Position numbers and translations under genes: made by a program | In this document: positions 1-6,456 of the stretch, piece after piece | Layout: the number at the start of each line of letters is the position of its first letter | Numbering within the stretch: the first letter of the stretch is position 1 | The notes under the pieces: model-generated | What the model saw: the letters and a program-made list of their open reading frames with translations, nothing else | Database searches by the model: none | Told to the model about the DNA's origin: nothing | Assembly: GCA_045543455.1 (NCBI GenBank) | Contig: JAZQMK010000082.1 | Location: 1 to 44,206 of the forward strand | Direction: 5' to 3' | DNA: 44,206 bases | DNA from: SIG291 sp045543455 | Lineage (GTDB): Bacteria > Bacillota > Clostridia > Lachnospirales > Lachnospiraceae

Positions 1-75
1 AGGTAGATAGGGCTGGGGTGTAAGCATGGCAACATGTTCAGCTGACAGTCACTAATAGGTCGAGGGCTTATCCTA
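1..75 (+). rRNA. 23S rRNA, 3' end (partial)
   Basis: The first 75 bases match the conserved 3' terminus of bacterial 23S rRNA, including GTAAGCATGGCAACATG, CAGCTGAC, ACTAAT and GGTCGAGGGCTTA. The gene begins outside the window. The spacer that follows (76-169) contains the palindrome GAAGGTATATACCTTC at 123-138, which may be a processing stem. No 5S rRNA gene lies between this end and the tRNAs. Confidence 0.93.
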
Positions 76-169
76 TAAGGGAAAGGTTCAGTGGATGATT
101 AAGAGATTCTGTATTCGGTTTTGAAGGTATATACCTTCTAAGAAGTGCATAGAATAATAAAGCACACAT

Positions 170-241
170 TCCTCGATAGCTCAGCGGTAGAGCATTCGGC
201 TGTTAACCGAAGGGTCGTAGGTTCGAACCCTACTCGGGGAG
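170..241 (+). tRNA. tRNA-Asn (GTT)
   Basis: Acceptor arms TCCTCGA and TCGGGGA pair with one G-U. The anticodon loop CTGTTAA gives anticodon GTT, and the T-arm holds GGTTCGAACCC. CCA is not encoded. It follows 23S rRNA by about 95 bases and is probably transcribed with it. Confidence 0.95.
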
Positions 242-245
242 GTAA

Positions 246-317
246 GGCTCCATGGTCAAGCGGTTAAGACATCGCCCTTTCACGGCGGTAACACGGGTTC
301 GATTCCCGTTGGAGTCA
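246..317 (+). tRNA. tRNA-Glu (TTC)
   Basis: Acceptor arms GGCTCCA and TGGAGTC pair with one G-U. The anticodon loop CTTTCAC gives TTC, and the T-loop is GGGTTCGATTCCC. CCA is not encoded. The gene starts five bases after tRNA-Asn. Confidence 0.95.
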
Positions 318-329
318 TTTATTTTAAAA

Positions 330-358
330 TTGACGAATAATTATTTATTTGTTATAAT
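330..358 (+). promoter_or_regulatory. Promoter for tRNA-Cys
   Basis: TTGACG at 330-335, a 17-base spacer and TATAAT at 353-358. The tRNA-Cys gene begins 13 bases after the -10 box, so it can be transcribed independently of the rRNA operon. Confidence 0.75.
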
Positions 359-371
359 ATAATAGTAATGT

Positions 372-442
372 GGCGTCGTAGCCAAGTGGTAAGGCCCCGG
401 TCTGCAACACCGTCATCACCGGTTCAAATCCGGTCGACGCCT
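372..442 (+). tRNA. tRNA-Cys (GCA)
   Basis: Acceptor arms GGCGTCG and CGACGCC pair perfectly. The anticodon loop CTGCAAC gives GCA, and the T-arm is CCGGTTCAAATCCGG. CCA is not encoded. It has its own promoter and is followed at once by a terminator. Confidence 0.95.
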
Positions 443-445
443 TTT

Positions 446-475
446 AAAAAGAGTTACATAAGTAACTCTTTTTTT
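446..475 (+). terminator. Terminator after tRNA cluster
   Basis: The stem AAAAAGAGTTAC / GTAACTCTTTTT has a four-base loop and ends in a run of seven T. It closes the rRNA-tRNA transcription unit. Confidence 0.88.
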
Positions 476-515
476 GATATAAATAAATACTAAAAATTTA
501 TTACATAAAGACAAT

Positions 516-550
516 AAAAAATTGCTCGTTATAAAAGCGAGCAATTTTTA
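516..550 (-). terminator. Terminator of the minus-strand gene
   Basis: Inverted arms AAAAATTGCTCG and CGAGCAATTTTT surround a short loop. Both ends are T-rich on the relevant strand, so the hairpin could stop transcription from either side. It lies just past the stop codon of the 608-residue gene. Confidence 0.8.
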
Positions 551-567
551 TGTTTAATTTTAAATTA

Positions 568-2394
568 TTATTGTGTCTTTCCACAGCTTGGGCAGAAATG
601 TGATGCAGCTGGCATTCTAGTTCCACATTCTTTGCAAATAACAGAGGATGGAGCTGCGGCAGCATTACTGTTGATGAATGTAACAACATTTCTTACAACT
701 GAAATAGCATTTACAATTTGAATCTTATCACACTTGAAAGGAATTAAATATTCATCAGAAGCAGTTTGAATAATCATGATGAAACTTAAAAGCTTCTTAG
801 TGTACGTAACATTACGTATCTCTTTTACAGGAATAGGATTATTTGGATAAGCCTTTGAGTAAAGTCCTGTCAATGTCATAAAGAAGCCTTCTTCTCCACC
901 ACCATCCATAAGGAGAATTGGTAAATCGTATTTTTCACGGCCCTGGCCGTAAATACGTGTAGCAATATTAACCTTATTAGATAAAGCAGGAGAATTTTTA
1001 GGAACTCCAAAATGTGGTAAATGAAGATTCATAGTTGTAAACTGTGCTTCTGCATATTCATTATATTTTGCTAGTTCTTTTGACTTTAATTCTACTTTTA
1101 ACTCTTCGATTTTTTCAGTATATCTTTCTAATAGAGCATTTGACAAATTCATATCTTTAAGCTCTGTTTGAATCTCATCTAGACGAGTGAAATCATATTG
1201 AGAAAGTTCACCATATTTGTCAGTAATGAGTGATTCTTCTGCGCCAACAAGCTTGTCATTTAATTTTTCAATGTATGGATTAACATTGATTGGTTTTAAG
1301 TTTTGAGCCTTTAATGATGTTATAAGTGATTGTAATTTGTTAGCGTCAAATGATTCATAACCCTTGCAAACAAAATTCAAATATTGAATTTCCATATCGT
1401 TAATACGGTTTACAACATTTAAGAAATAAGGTTGTACAAGATCTGAATTAGTATATGTATTTAATTGTTTAAGCAATAAAGCAAGCTCTTCTTTTGTAAG
1501 AAGATTAATATTTGAACAAAGAACCTCTAATTCCTTTGATGTATTTTCCTTTATTGCAATTGATAACTTTTCATCGTAAATTCTGATATTGCTTGGCTTT
1601 AATGTATATGTCGAAAGTTCTTTTTTAAGATTCTCGAGGTCATATACAGTCATATCTTCATAGTTTGCGCATTTTTCTTCAAGAATTGCTATTTCAAGTT
1701 CATCAACTCGTTGTTCAGCTTTTACAAGACAATCAGAAACAAGGTTGTTGTCGTTGATGTCCGAAAGCAATTTTTTAAATTCTACAATATCTTCTAAAGA
1801 CATCTTTGAAATTGTAGGAATTGCATCCTGTACAGCCTGAAGCTTTAAGTTGTAACGTGCTTCATTGATGATTATAGAATATTTGCTGATTAAATCTTCT
1901 GGATATTTAGGGTCAGCACACATTTCATTGAATTCGTCTTCTACTTCTTTGAATTCTTCTGCGTTCTTGTTGTGAATATTTTGGAAAAGCTGTTCCATTT
2001 TATCACTTCTTGCATATCTGTCGGCTTTTTCGAATAACTGATTGTACTCAGTCATGTTGTCAGGATTATAATTAGCTGCAAGAACTTTAGAATGAACCAT
2101 ATTTAAATCTTCAAGATTCATGCCTACCAGAGTACCACCTAAATTGCTAAGTTCATTTTTTTCAGCAATGTTAAGTGCATCAAATAAATTCATTTTGTAG
2201 CATGTTACAATACTTGCCATATAGTCTTTATCTATTGAATCTAAATGTGCATCAAGTTCAAGTAACTGACCTCTGTTTAACTTGTCAAGTTCTGCGAAAC
2301 GTGATTTTAAATCGGAATCAATAGCAATAGCGTCATTCATAGTTTCTTCGTCAGCAAAAATAATTCCTCTGTAGATTAATTGATTTTCTTCCAT
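568..2394 (-). CDS. Helical-repeat protein with C-terminal zinc ribbon
   Basis: The product has 608 residues and no signal peptide or membrane segment, so it is probably cytoplasmic. Residues from about 180 to 450 hold at least three imperfect repeats of about 68 residues (helix-rich, with a recurring 'L..L...L' and 'Y.EKL' pattern). Residues about 460-585 look beta-rich and may be a PH-like fold. The last 25 residues form a zinc ribbon, CKECG and CPSCG. Such ribbons often sit at the tail of regulatory or scaffold proteins, but the function is unknown. The start is supported by GGGAGG at 2402-2407. It stands alone, divergent from the rpsF operon, with a terminator at 516-550. Confidence 0.85.
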   Translation of the reverse strand: MEENQLIYRGIIFADEETMNDAIAIDSDLKSRFAELDKLNRGQLLELDAHLDSIDKDYMASIVTCYKMNLFDALNIAEKNELSNLGGTLVGMNLEDLNMVHSKVLAANYNPDNMTEYNQLFEKADRYARSDKMEQLFQNIHNKNAEEFKEVEDEFNEMCADPKYPEDLISKYSIIINEARYNLKLQAVQDAIPTISKMSLEDIVEFKKLLSDINDNNLVSDCLVKAEQRVDELEIAILEEKCANYEDMTVYDLENLKKELSTYTLKPSNIRIYDEKLSIAIKENTSKELEVLCSNINLLTKEELALLLKQLNTYTNSDLVQPYFLNVVNRINDMEIQYLNFVCKGYESFDANKLQSLITSLKAQNLKPINVNPYIEKLNDKLVGAEESLITDKYGELSQYDFTRLDEIQTELKDMNLSNALLERYTEKIEELKVELKSKELAKYNEYAEAQFTTMNLHLPHFGVPKNSPALSNKVNIATRIYGQGREKYDLPILLMDGGGEEGFFMTLTGLYSKAYPNNPIPVKEIRNVTYTKKLLSFIMIIQTASDEYLIPFKCDKIQIVNAISVVRNVVTFINSNAAAAPSSVICKECGTRMPAASHFCPSCGKTQ

Positions 2395-2572
2395 AAAGAA
2401 ACCTCCCTAATACATAATATAATTTATAATAACATATTGAAGTGGAAAAATAAATGAAAAAATAAAAAAAACATAAAAAAATACATTTTAATACATTTTA
2501 TTTATGATTTGACATAAAAAGAATTTTAAGAAAAATAAATGGCAATTTTTAAATAATTTGGATAAAAAATGC

Positions 2573-2601
2573 TTGCAAATGGTGAATGAATATGTTAAAA
2601 T
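2573..2601 (+). promoter_or_regulatory. Promoter of rpsF-ssb-rpsR
   Basis: TTGCAA at 2573-2578, a 17-base spacer and TAAAAT at 2596-2601. A TG at 2593-2594 makes it an extended -10 promoter. It gives a leader of roughly 75 bases before rpsF. Confidence 0.75.
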
Positions 2602-2629
2602 CATTATTCGTGATATATTATTTATCCTT

Positions 2630-2651
2630 GCTCTTCCACTGAAGGAAGGGC
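2630..2651 (+). promoter_or_regulatory. Leader hairpin before rpsF
   Basis: GCTCTTCC (2630-2637) pairs with GGAAGGGC (2644-2651) around the loop ACTGAA, with one G-U pair. It ends about 13 bases before the AAGGAGG of rpsF. rpsF operons are known to carry leader structures bound by the S6:S18 complex for autoregulation. Whether this hairpin is that motif was not established from conserved bases. Confidence 0.5.
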
Positions 2652-2681
2652 CATTATGACCAGAAGGAGGTGCGATGAAGC

Positions 2682-2969
2682 ATGAACAAGTATGAATTAG
2701 CAATTATTGTTAGTGCGAAAGTCGAAGATGAAGCTAGAGCTAATACAATCGAAAAAGTAAAAGAATATATTACTCGTTTCGGTGGTACAGTTACTAACGT
2801 TGATGAATGGGGTAAGAAGAGATTAGCTTACGAAATTCAGAAGATGAAAGAAGCTTTCTACTACTTTATTCAATTCGAATCAGATGCAACATGCCCAGCG
2901 GAAGTTGAAAGCAACGTTCGTATTATGGAAGATGTTATTAGATTCTTATGCGTTAAGCAGGAAGCATAA
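2682..2969 (+). CDS. rpsF: 30S ribosomal protein S6
   Basis: The product is 95 residues, the usual length for S6, a small-subunit protein that binds 16S rRNA as a heterodimer with S18. The start MNKYELAIIV, the central GWGK-like segment DEWGKKRLAYEI and the C-terminal RIMEDVIRFL are typical of the family. A strong AAGGAGG precedes the ATG. It is the first gene of the conserved rpsF-ssb-rpsR operon, with ssb 62 bases downstream. Confidence 0.97.
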   Translation: MNKYELAIIVSAKVEDEARANTIEKVKEYITRFGGTVTNVDEWGKKRLAYEIQKMKEAFYYFIQFESDATCPAEVESNVRIMEDVIRFLCVKQEA

Positions 2970-3031
2970 TTAGCCCAAGCTTTTGAATTGAACTCTAGAA
3001 TTAACAAGTTTAATAGAAAAGAGGAGTTTAC

Positions 3032-3475
3032 ATGAACAAAGTTATTTTAATGGGAAGATTAACAAGAGATCCAGAAGTTCGTTACTCAAGTGGGGAACGT
3101 TCAATGGCTGTAGCAAGATATACATTAGCAGTAGATAGAAGAAGAGGCCGTCAGGCAGATGATTCACAGCCTACTGCAGACTTTATTACATGCGTGGCTT
3201 TTGATAAAGCAGCAGAATTTGCAGAGAAGTATTTACGCCAGGGTACTAAGATGTTAGTAACAGGAAGAATACAGACAGGCAGTTATACTAATAAGGACGG
3301 TCAGAAAGTATATACTACAGAAGTAATGATTGAAGAACAGGAATTTGCAGAGAGCAAATCCAATGCAAGTGGAGATTATACTCCAGCAAGTAGACCAACA
3401 CCAAGTGCTCCGGTAGGAGATGGTTTTATGAATATTCCAGATGGAGTAGAGGATGAAGGTTTACCATTTCAATAG
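3032..3475 (+). CDS. ssb: Single-stranded DNA-binding protein
   Basis: The 147-residue protein has an N-terminal OB-fold of about 105 residues beginning MNKVILMGRLTRDPEVRY and containing 'TKMLVTGRIQTGSYTNKDG', both characteristic of bacterial SSB. A short flexible linker follows. The acidic tip, EDEGLPFQ, is a variant of the usual DDDLPF that recruits replication and repair partners; here a Gln follows the Phe. It protects single-stranded DNA as a tetramer. RBS: GAGGAG about eight bases before the start. Operon position between rpsF and rpsR is the classical one. Confidence 0.97.
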   Translation: MNKVILMGRLTRDPEVRYSSGERSMAVARYTLAVDRRRGRQADDSQPTADFITCVAFDKAAEFAEKYLRQGTKMLVTGRIQTGSYTNKDGQKVYTTEVMIEEQEFAESKSNASGDYTPASRPTPSAPVGDGFMNIPDGVEDEGLPFQ

Positions 3476-3498
3476 ACTATAAGGAGGTAAACACTGTT

Positions 3499-3768
3499 AT
3501 GTCAAATGTAAAAGAAAAGAACGACAAAATGGATATGGGTATGAAGAAAAGACCTATTCGCAGAAGAAAGAAAGTATGCGTATTTTGTGGTGACAAGAAT
3601 AGTACAATAGATTACAAAGATGTTAATAAGTTAAAGAGATATGTATCTGAAAGAGGCAAGATTCTTCCTAGAAGAATTACAGGTAACTGTGCTAAGCATC
3701 AGAGAGCTCTTACAGTAGCTGTTAAGAGAGCAAGACACATCGCTTTAATGCCATACACTCTTGACTAA
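3499..3768 (+). CDS. rpsR: 30S ribosomal protein S18
   Basis: The product is 89 residues. The core CVFCGDKNSTIDYKDV, then LKRYVSERGKILPRRITGNC and AKHQRALTVAVKRARHIAL are diagnostic for S18. The paired cysteines CVFC and GNCAKH make it a potential zinc-binding (C+) form. It sits on the platform of the small subunit beside S6. AAGGAGG precedes the ATG by 13 bases. The 3' end of the gene is partly duplicated just downstream (3800-3819). A terminator at 3846-3870 ends the operon. Confidence 0.97.
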   Translation: MSNVKEKNDKMDMGMKKRPIRRRKKVCVFCGDKNSTIDYKDVNKLKRYVSERGKILPRRITGNCAKHQRALTVAVKRARHIALMPYTLD

Positions 3769-3819
3769 TTGACGATATGACTAGCGATGTGTCTCGACAA
3801 TCGCTTTAATGCCATACAC
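3734..3819 (+). repeat. Duplicated tail of rpsR plus inverted repeat
   Basis: ATCGCTTTAATGCCATACAC occurs at 3739-3758 inside rpsR and again, exactly, at 3800-3819 after the stop codon. In addition GACACATCGCT (3734-3744) is complementary to AGCGATGTGTC (3783-3793). The second copy is not attached to an open frame with its own start, so it appears to be a non-coding duplication remnant. Confidence 0.85.
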
Positions 3820-3845
3820 ATTAGACTAATAAAAAGAAATTATAG

Positions 3846-3870
3846 GCCCTGCAGTTTGCAGGGCTTTTTT
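3846..3870 (+). terminator. Terminator of rpsF operon
   Basis: GCCCTGCA (3846-3853) pairs perfectly with TGCAGGGC (3857-3864) and is followed by TTTTTT. Confidence 0.95.
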
Positions 3871-3871
3871 A

Positions 3872-4056
3872 TTCAATAGAAAATTCCTCTAAAGAGGTCT
3901 TCTCTATTGAATAAAAACACTCCGTGGGATGCGCACTCGCACGAATGGAAGGAGTCGCTATCGCGACCGTGCTTGGCGCTTAAAGTATACAAGTCCTGAA
4001 GGAATGTAAATTATTGCGAGTTAAGAGTGGACTTGTCCACTTTGTTCTTCAATAGA
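3872..4056. repeat. Dispersed intergenic repeat, copy A
   Basis: This stretch fills most of the 400-base gap after rpsR. TTCAATAGA occurs at 3872-3880 and 4048-4056, and its complement TCTATTGAA at 3903-3911, so the core is bracketed by inverted repeats. The core at about 3927-4024 aligns with 5922-6021 at roughly 70 percent identity, sharing GTGCTTGG and TAAATTAT blocks. Internal hairpins include GTCGC-TATC-GCGAC (3954-3967) and GTGGAC-TT-GTCCAC (4027-4040). No ORF with an RBS is present. Confidence 0.7.
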
Positions 4057-4075
4057 AAAATTTTGCAATACCCTC

Positions 4076-4114
4076 TTGACACAATACAATTATAATGATA
4101 TCATAATGATATCA
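4076..4114 (+). promoter_or_regulatory. Promoter with tandem TGATATCA operator
   Basis: TTGACA at 4076-4081 is followed, after 17 bases, by TATCAT at 4099-4104. Over the -10 lie two adjacent 11-base repeats TAATGATATCA (4093-4103 and 4104-4114), each holding the palindrome TGATATCA. Tandem half-turn-spaced palindromes are typical targets of ribbon-helix-helix repressors, and such a protein is encoded in this operon at 5191. Binding by it is inferred. Confidence 0.65.
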
Positions 4115-4169
4115 AAAGATAACATTAAATGATAACAACGAATAATAACATTGAAAGGCGGTTTTATTT

Positions 4170-5189
4170 ATGGAAGAAAAAATTTACAAAGGTAAGAAAA
4201 ATGGTATGCCAGTACTTGTTATCTCGGTATTGTTGTATCTTATAGCAATAGGAGGTCTTATATTTAGTGCAATAAGTATGGAAAAGGAAGTTACTGCTCT
4301 AGCAATAACAGGTTTGGTGGTTAGTATTGTTTATTTGGCTATAGGTTGGATTTTCTGGGTTGGACTTAGAATTTTAAGACCTCAGGAAGCATTAGTACTT
4401 ACATTATTTGGTAAATATATTGGTACATTAAAGGGTGATGGTTTTTATTGGGTTAATCCATTTTGTTCAAGTGTTAATCCTGCTGCAAAGACAAAGCTTA
4501 GCCAAAGTGGAGATGTAAAAACAGCATCTATTCTTGGAACTAATCAGGTAGGTGTAACTACAGAAGAATTGTTGAACAAAAAGATTTCTCTTAAGCTTAT
4601 GACTTTAAGTAACAGTAAGCAAAAGATTAATGACTGTCTTGGTAATCCAATTGAGATTGCAATTGCAGTTACATGGAGAATAGTGGATACAGCAAAAGCT
4701 GTATTTAATGTAGATAACTATAAGGAGTATTTGTCATTACAGTGTGACAGCGCTTTAAGAGATATAGTAAGAATTTATCCTTATGACGTAGCACAAAATG
4801 TTGATACAACCGGTGATGGTATCGCTGATGAAGGAAGTCTTCGTGGTTCGAGTGAAGTAGTTGCTTCAAGAATCAGAGATGAGATTCAAAAGAGAGTAGA
4901 AGAAGCCGGAATTGTTATAGAGGAAGCGAGAATAACATATCTTGCTTACGCAACAGAGATTGCGGCAGTTATGTTACAGCGTCAGCAGGCATCGGCAATT
5001 ATTGATGCAAGAAAGATGATAGTTGATGGAGCTGTTGGTATGGTAGAAATGGCACTTGAGAGATTAAATGAGAACAATGTAGTGGAGTTGGATGAAGAAA
5101 GAAAAGCTGCAATGGTATCCAATCTGTTAGTTGTTCTTTGTGGTAATCACGATGCACAGCCTGTGGTAAACTCAGGAAGCTTGTATTAG
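4170..5189 (+). CDS. SPFH/band 7 domain membrane protein
   Basis: The 339-residue protein has two N-terminal membrane segments (about residues 12-35 and 43-67), then an SPFH domain beginning 'RILRPQEALVLTLFGKYIGTLKGDG', which is the band 7 entry motif. A helical region with 'SRIRDEIQKRVEEAGI' and 'VMLQRQQASAIIDARK' follows, typical of stomatin-like proteins. Such proteins oligomerise on the cytoplasmic membrane and organise membrane microdomains or proteases. The start has AAAGGCGG upstream. The next gene starts one base after the stop. It is the first gene behind the tandem TGATATCA operator. Confidence 0.88.
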   Translation: MEEKIYKGKKNGMPVLVISVLLYLIAIGGLIFSAISMEKEVTALAITGLVVSIVYLAIGWIFWVGLRILRPQEALVLTLFGKYIGTLKGDGFYWVNPFCSSVNPAAKTKLSQSGDVKTASILGTNQVGVTTEELLNKKISLKLMTLSNSKQKINDCLGNPIEIAIAVTWRIVDTAKAVFNVDNYKEYLSLQCDSALRDIVRIYPYDVAQNVDTTGDGIADEGSLRGSSEVVASRIRDEIQKRVEEAGIVIEEARITYLAYATEIAAVMLQRQQASAIIDARKMIVDGAVGMVEMALERLNENNVVELDEERKAAMVSNLLVVLCGNHDAQPVVNSGSLY

Positions 5190-5190
5190 T

Positions 5191-5385
5191 ATGGCAGAAA
5201 AGAAACAGGTTCCGTTAAGATTATCGGAGAATCTATATAATGCCATTGCAGCATGGGCGGAGGATGACTTTCGTTCAGTAAATGGGCAGATAGAGTATTT
5301 ATTAACTGAATGTGTGCGTCAGAGAAAGAAAAATGGAAAATATGTATCGGATCAGATTGATGTACCGCCAGAGCTAGATATTTAG
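5191..5385 (+). CDS. Arc-type ribbon-helix-helix protein
   Basis: A 64-residue protein. VPLRLSENLYNAIAAWA forms the beta strand and first helix of a ribbon-helix-helix fold, and FRSVNGQIEYLLTECV the second helix. These proteins bind DNA as dimers, often as tetramers on tandem repeats. It starts one base after the SPFH gene stop, so the two are translationally coupled; small Arc-like proteins beside SPFH genes are, to my recollection, common in Firmicutes. It is the obvious candidate to bind the two TGATATCA boxes at the operon promoter. That is an inference. Confidence 0.8.
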   Translation: MAEKKQVPLRLSENLYNAIAAWAEDDFRSVNGQIEYLLTECVRQRKKNGKYVSDQIDVPPELDI

Positions 5386-5396
5386 GAGGACACATT

Positions 5397-5798
5397 ATGG
5401 TATATAAAAAATCATACCTAGGTATAATATTATGGTTCATAGGTTATATGGTCACTATGGGTATTGTTATAGCTCTACCAATAAAGGGAGACTTGATATT
5501 TAGAGTGACCTATAATTGGATGACTATGGGAATTGCAGTACTTGCACTTATCATATATTTGACTGGAAATGTGTACTGGTACAATGGAATTAGCTATGAA
5601 GATGCTTGCAAGGTTGGTCATGAAAGACGAAAATTGTATGCGTTAAAGCATTTGATAAGCTTTGGAGTATTTGCTATAATTTTCCTCATTTTTTCGATAG
5701 TTATGCACATTTTAAAGGTGGATGAGCTGGTAGATTTAGTGGTGGCGGCTGTAGGAATCGTAGTGGTTGCCATATCTACCATAAGATATAAATTGTGA
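5397..5798 (+). CDS. Four-helix membrane protein
   Basis: A 133-residue protein with four predicted membrane segments (about residues 8-27, 42-60, 82-103 and 110-130) and a central loop YEDACKVGHERRKLYALKH. It has no signature I recognise. A strong AGGAGG lies ten bases upstream of the ATG, and it follows the RHH gene by 11 bases, so it is the third gene of the SPFH operon. A terminator hairpin at 5856-5897 follows. It may be a partner of the SPFH protein, but nothing in the sequence proves this. Confidence 0.75.
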   Translation: MVYKKSYLGIILWFIGYMVTMGIVIALPIKGDLIFRVTYNWMTMGIAVLALIIYLTGNVYWYNGISYEDACKVGHERRKLYALKHLISFGVFAIIFLIFSIVMHILKVDELVDLVVAAVGIVVVAISTIRYKL

Positions 5799-5855
5799 TT
5801 AATAAAAAGGATTTTCGAGAAGATATGTTATTTTCGTACGAAAACCATTATTATG

Positions 5856-5897
5856 GCTCTGTATGTCAGCTTAAATTGACTGACATACAGAGCTTTT
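5856..5897 (+). terminator. Terminator hairpin, repeat copy 1
   Basis: GCTCTGTATGTCAG (5856-5869) pairs perfectly with CTGACATACAGAGC (5880-5893) around the loop CTTAAATTGA, followed by TTTT. The same hairpin with compensatory changes recurs at 9976-10019. A separate palindrome TTTTCGTACGAAAA lies at 5831-5844. Confidence 0.85.
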
Positions 5898-5918
5898 GTA
5901 TAGTAGGATTAGGTTGTC

Positions 5919-6021
5919 AAAAGGATGCCCACTGGCGCAAACGGAAAATGTCGTTATTATGCCTGTGCTTGGTGCATAAAGTGTAGCAAGTACTATAGAA
6001 GTATAAATTATCGCAAATTAA
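5919..6021. repeat. Dispersed intergenic repeat, copy B
   Basis: It aligns with copy A (about 3927-4024) over about 100 bases, sharing GGATGC.CACT, GTGCTTGG.GC.TAAAGT and TAAATTAT.GC. A similar sequence, often mis-annotated as the tail of short ORFs, is in my memory widespread in Lachnospiraceae genomes; this was not checked. The 63-codon open frame across it (5795-5986) is not credited as a gene. The rest of the gap up to 6089 shows nothing else. Confidence 0.65.
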
Positions 6022-6089
6022 GCATTATATTAAAAAGCTTAGGAGCACTTGTTAAATTCACATAATAAATGAGAAAATATAAAAAGATG

Positions 6090-6119
6090 TTGACAAATAA
6101 ATTCTGGGGAGGGTATAAT
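6090..6119 (+). promoter_or_regulatory. Promoter of riboswitch 1
   Basis: TTGACA at 6090-6095, an 18-base spacer ending in GGGGAGGG, and TATAAT at 6114-6119. Both boxes are perfect consensus. The promoter before riboswitch 2 has the same boxes and the same spacing. Confidence 0.88.
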
Positions 6120-6137
6120 TGGTTGTGTGATTAGGGA

Positions 6138-6230
6138 ATAAACAAAAGATAGGGCACACTTGTAGAAATGCAAGGTCGCAAAGCTGGGAGTCTAAGATAG
6201 TGTATACATTATTATGATAGTTCGGTTGCA
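6138..6230 (+). promoter_or_regulatory. Cyclic di-GMP class I riboswitch (GEMM-I), copy 1
   Basis: The stretch has the GEMM-I layout: AGGGCA, a hairpin CTTGTA-GAAA-TGCAAG with a GNRA tetraloop, the conserved CGCAAAGC, GTCTAAGAT, a variable AT-rich hairpin, and ATGATAG...CGGTTGC. Copy 2 (19350-19440) is identical in all conserved positions. The GAAA stem shows covariation between copies (T-G here, T-A there), and the variable hairpin differs in sequence but keeps pairing. It binds c-di-GMP in characterised members. A terminator overlapping the 3' end (6225-6263) is the likely expression platform for the genes from 6457. Confidence 0.92.
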
Positions 6231-6263
6231 GTAATTAAGAGATTAATTACCGTGACTTTTTTT
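6225..6263 (+). terminator. Riboswitch 1 expression-platform terminator
   Basis: GTTGCAGTAATTAA (6225-6238) pairs with TTAATTACCGTGAC (6243-6256) around GAGA, with one A-C mismatch and two G-U pairs, and is followed by seven T. Its first five bases are the conserved GTTGC of the aptamer. Aptamer and terminator should therefore compete. Confidence 0.82.
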
Positions 6264-6288
6264 ATTTCTTATATTTACTATGAATAAG

Positions 6289-6447
6289 ACAATTTGTATA
6301 AATTGTTTTAGATAAATAAAAAGAGGACTCTGATACAATTCGCGAAAACCATCAGAGTCCGATAACAAGCACCTATTAATAAAAGTACCTAGGGCAAGTA
6401 TATCACTTTTTTTAGTAGGTGTAAAGAAAATTTACTAAAAAAGGAAG
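6289..6447 (+). promoter_or_regulatory. Structured leader after riboswitch 1
   Basis: Three hairpins follow the terminator: ACAATTT-GTAT-AAATTGT (6289-6306), GGACTCTGAT (6325-6334) with ATCAGAGTCC (6351-6360), and a 16-base pair of arms at 6370-6385 and 6406-6421 with two mismatches. The 3' arm of the third hairpin (TTTTTTAGTA, 6408-6417) can alternatively pair with TACTAAAAAA (6433-6442), which abuts the ribosome-binding site AAGGAAGG. The two foldings are exclusive, so a second, translational control step is possible. Confidence 0.5.
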
Positions 6448-6456
6448 GTAATAATA

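Noticed and set aside
2488..2703. Minus-strand open frame before rpsF
   Set aside because: It covers the rpsF promoter, leader hairpin and start codon, and has low-complexity content; no ribosome-binding site.
5795..5986. Open frame of 63 codons with a GTG start
   Set aside because: It runs through the terminator hairpin at 5856-5897 and the dispersed repeat, has no ribosome-binding site, and overlaps the upstream gene end.
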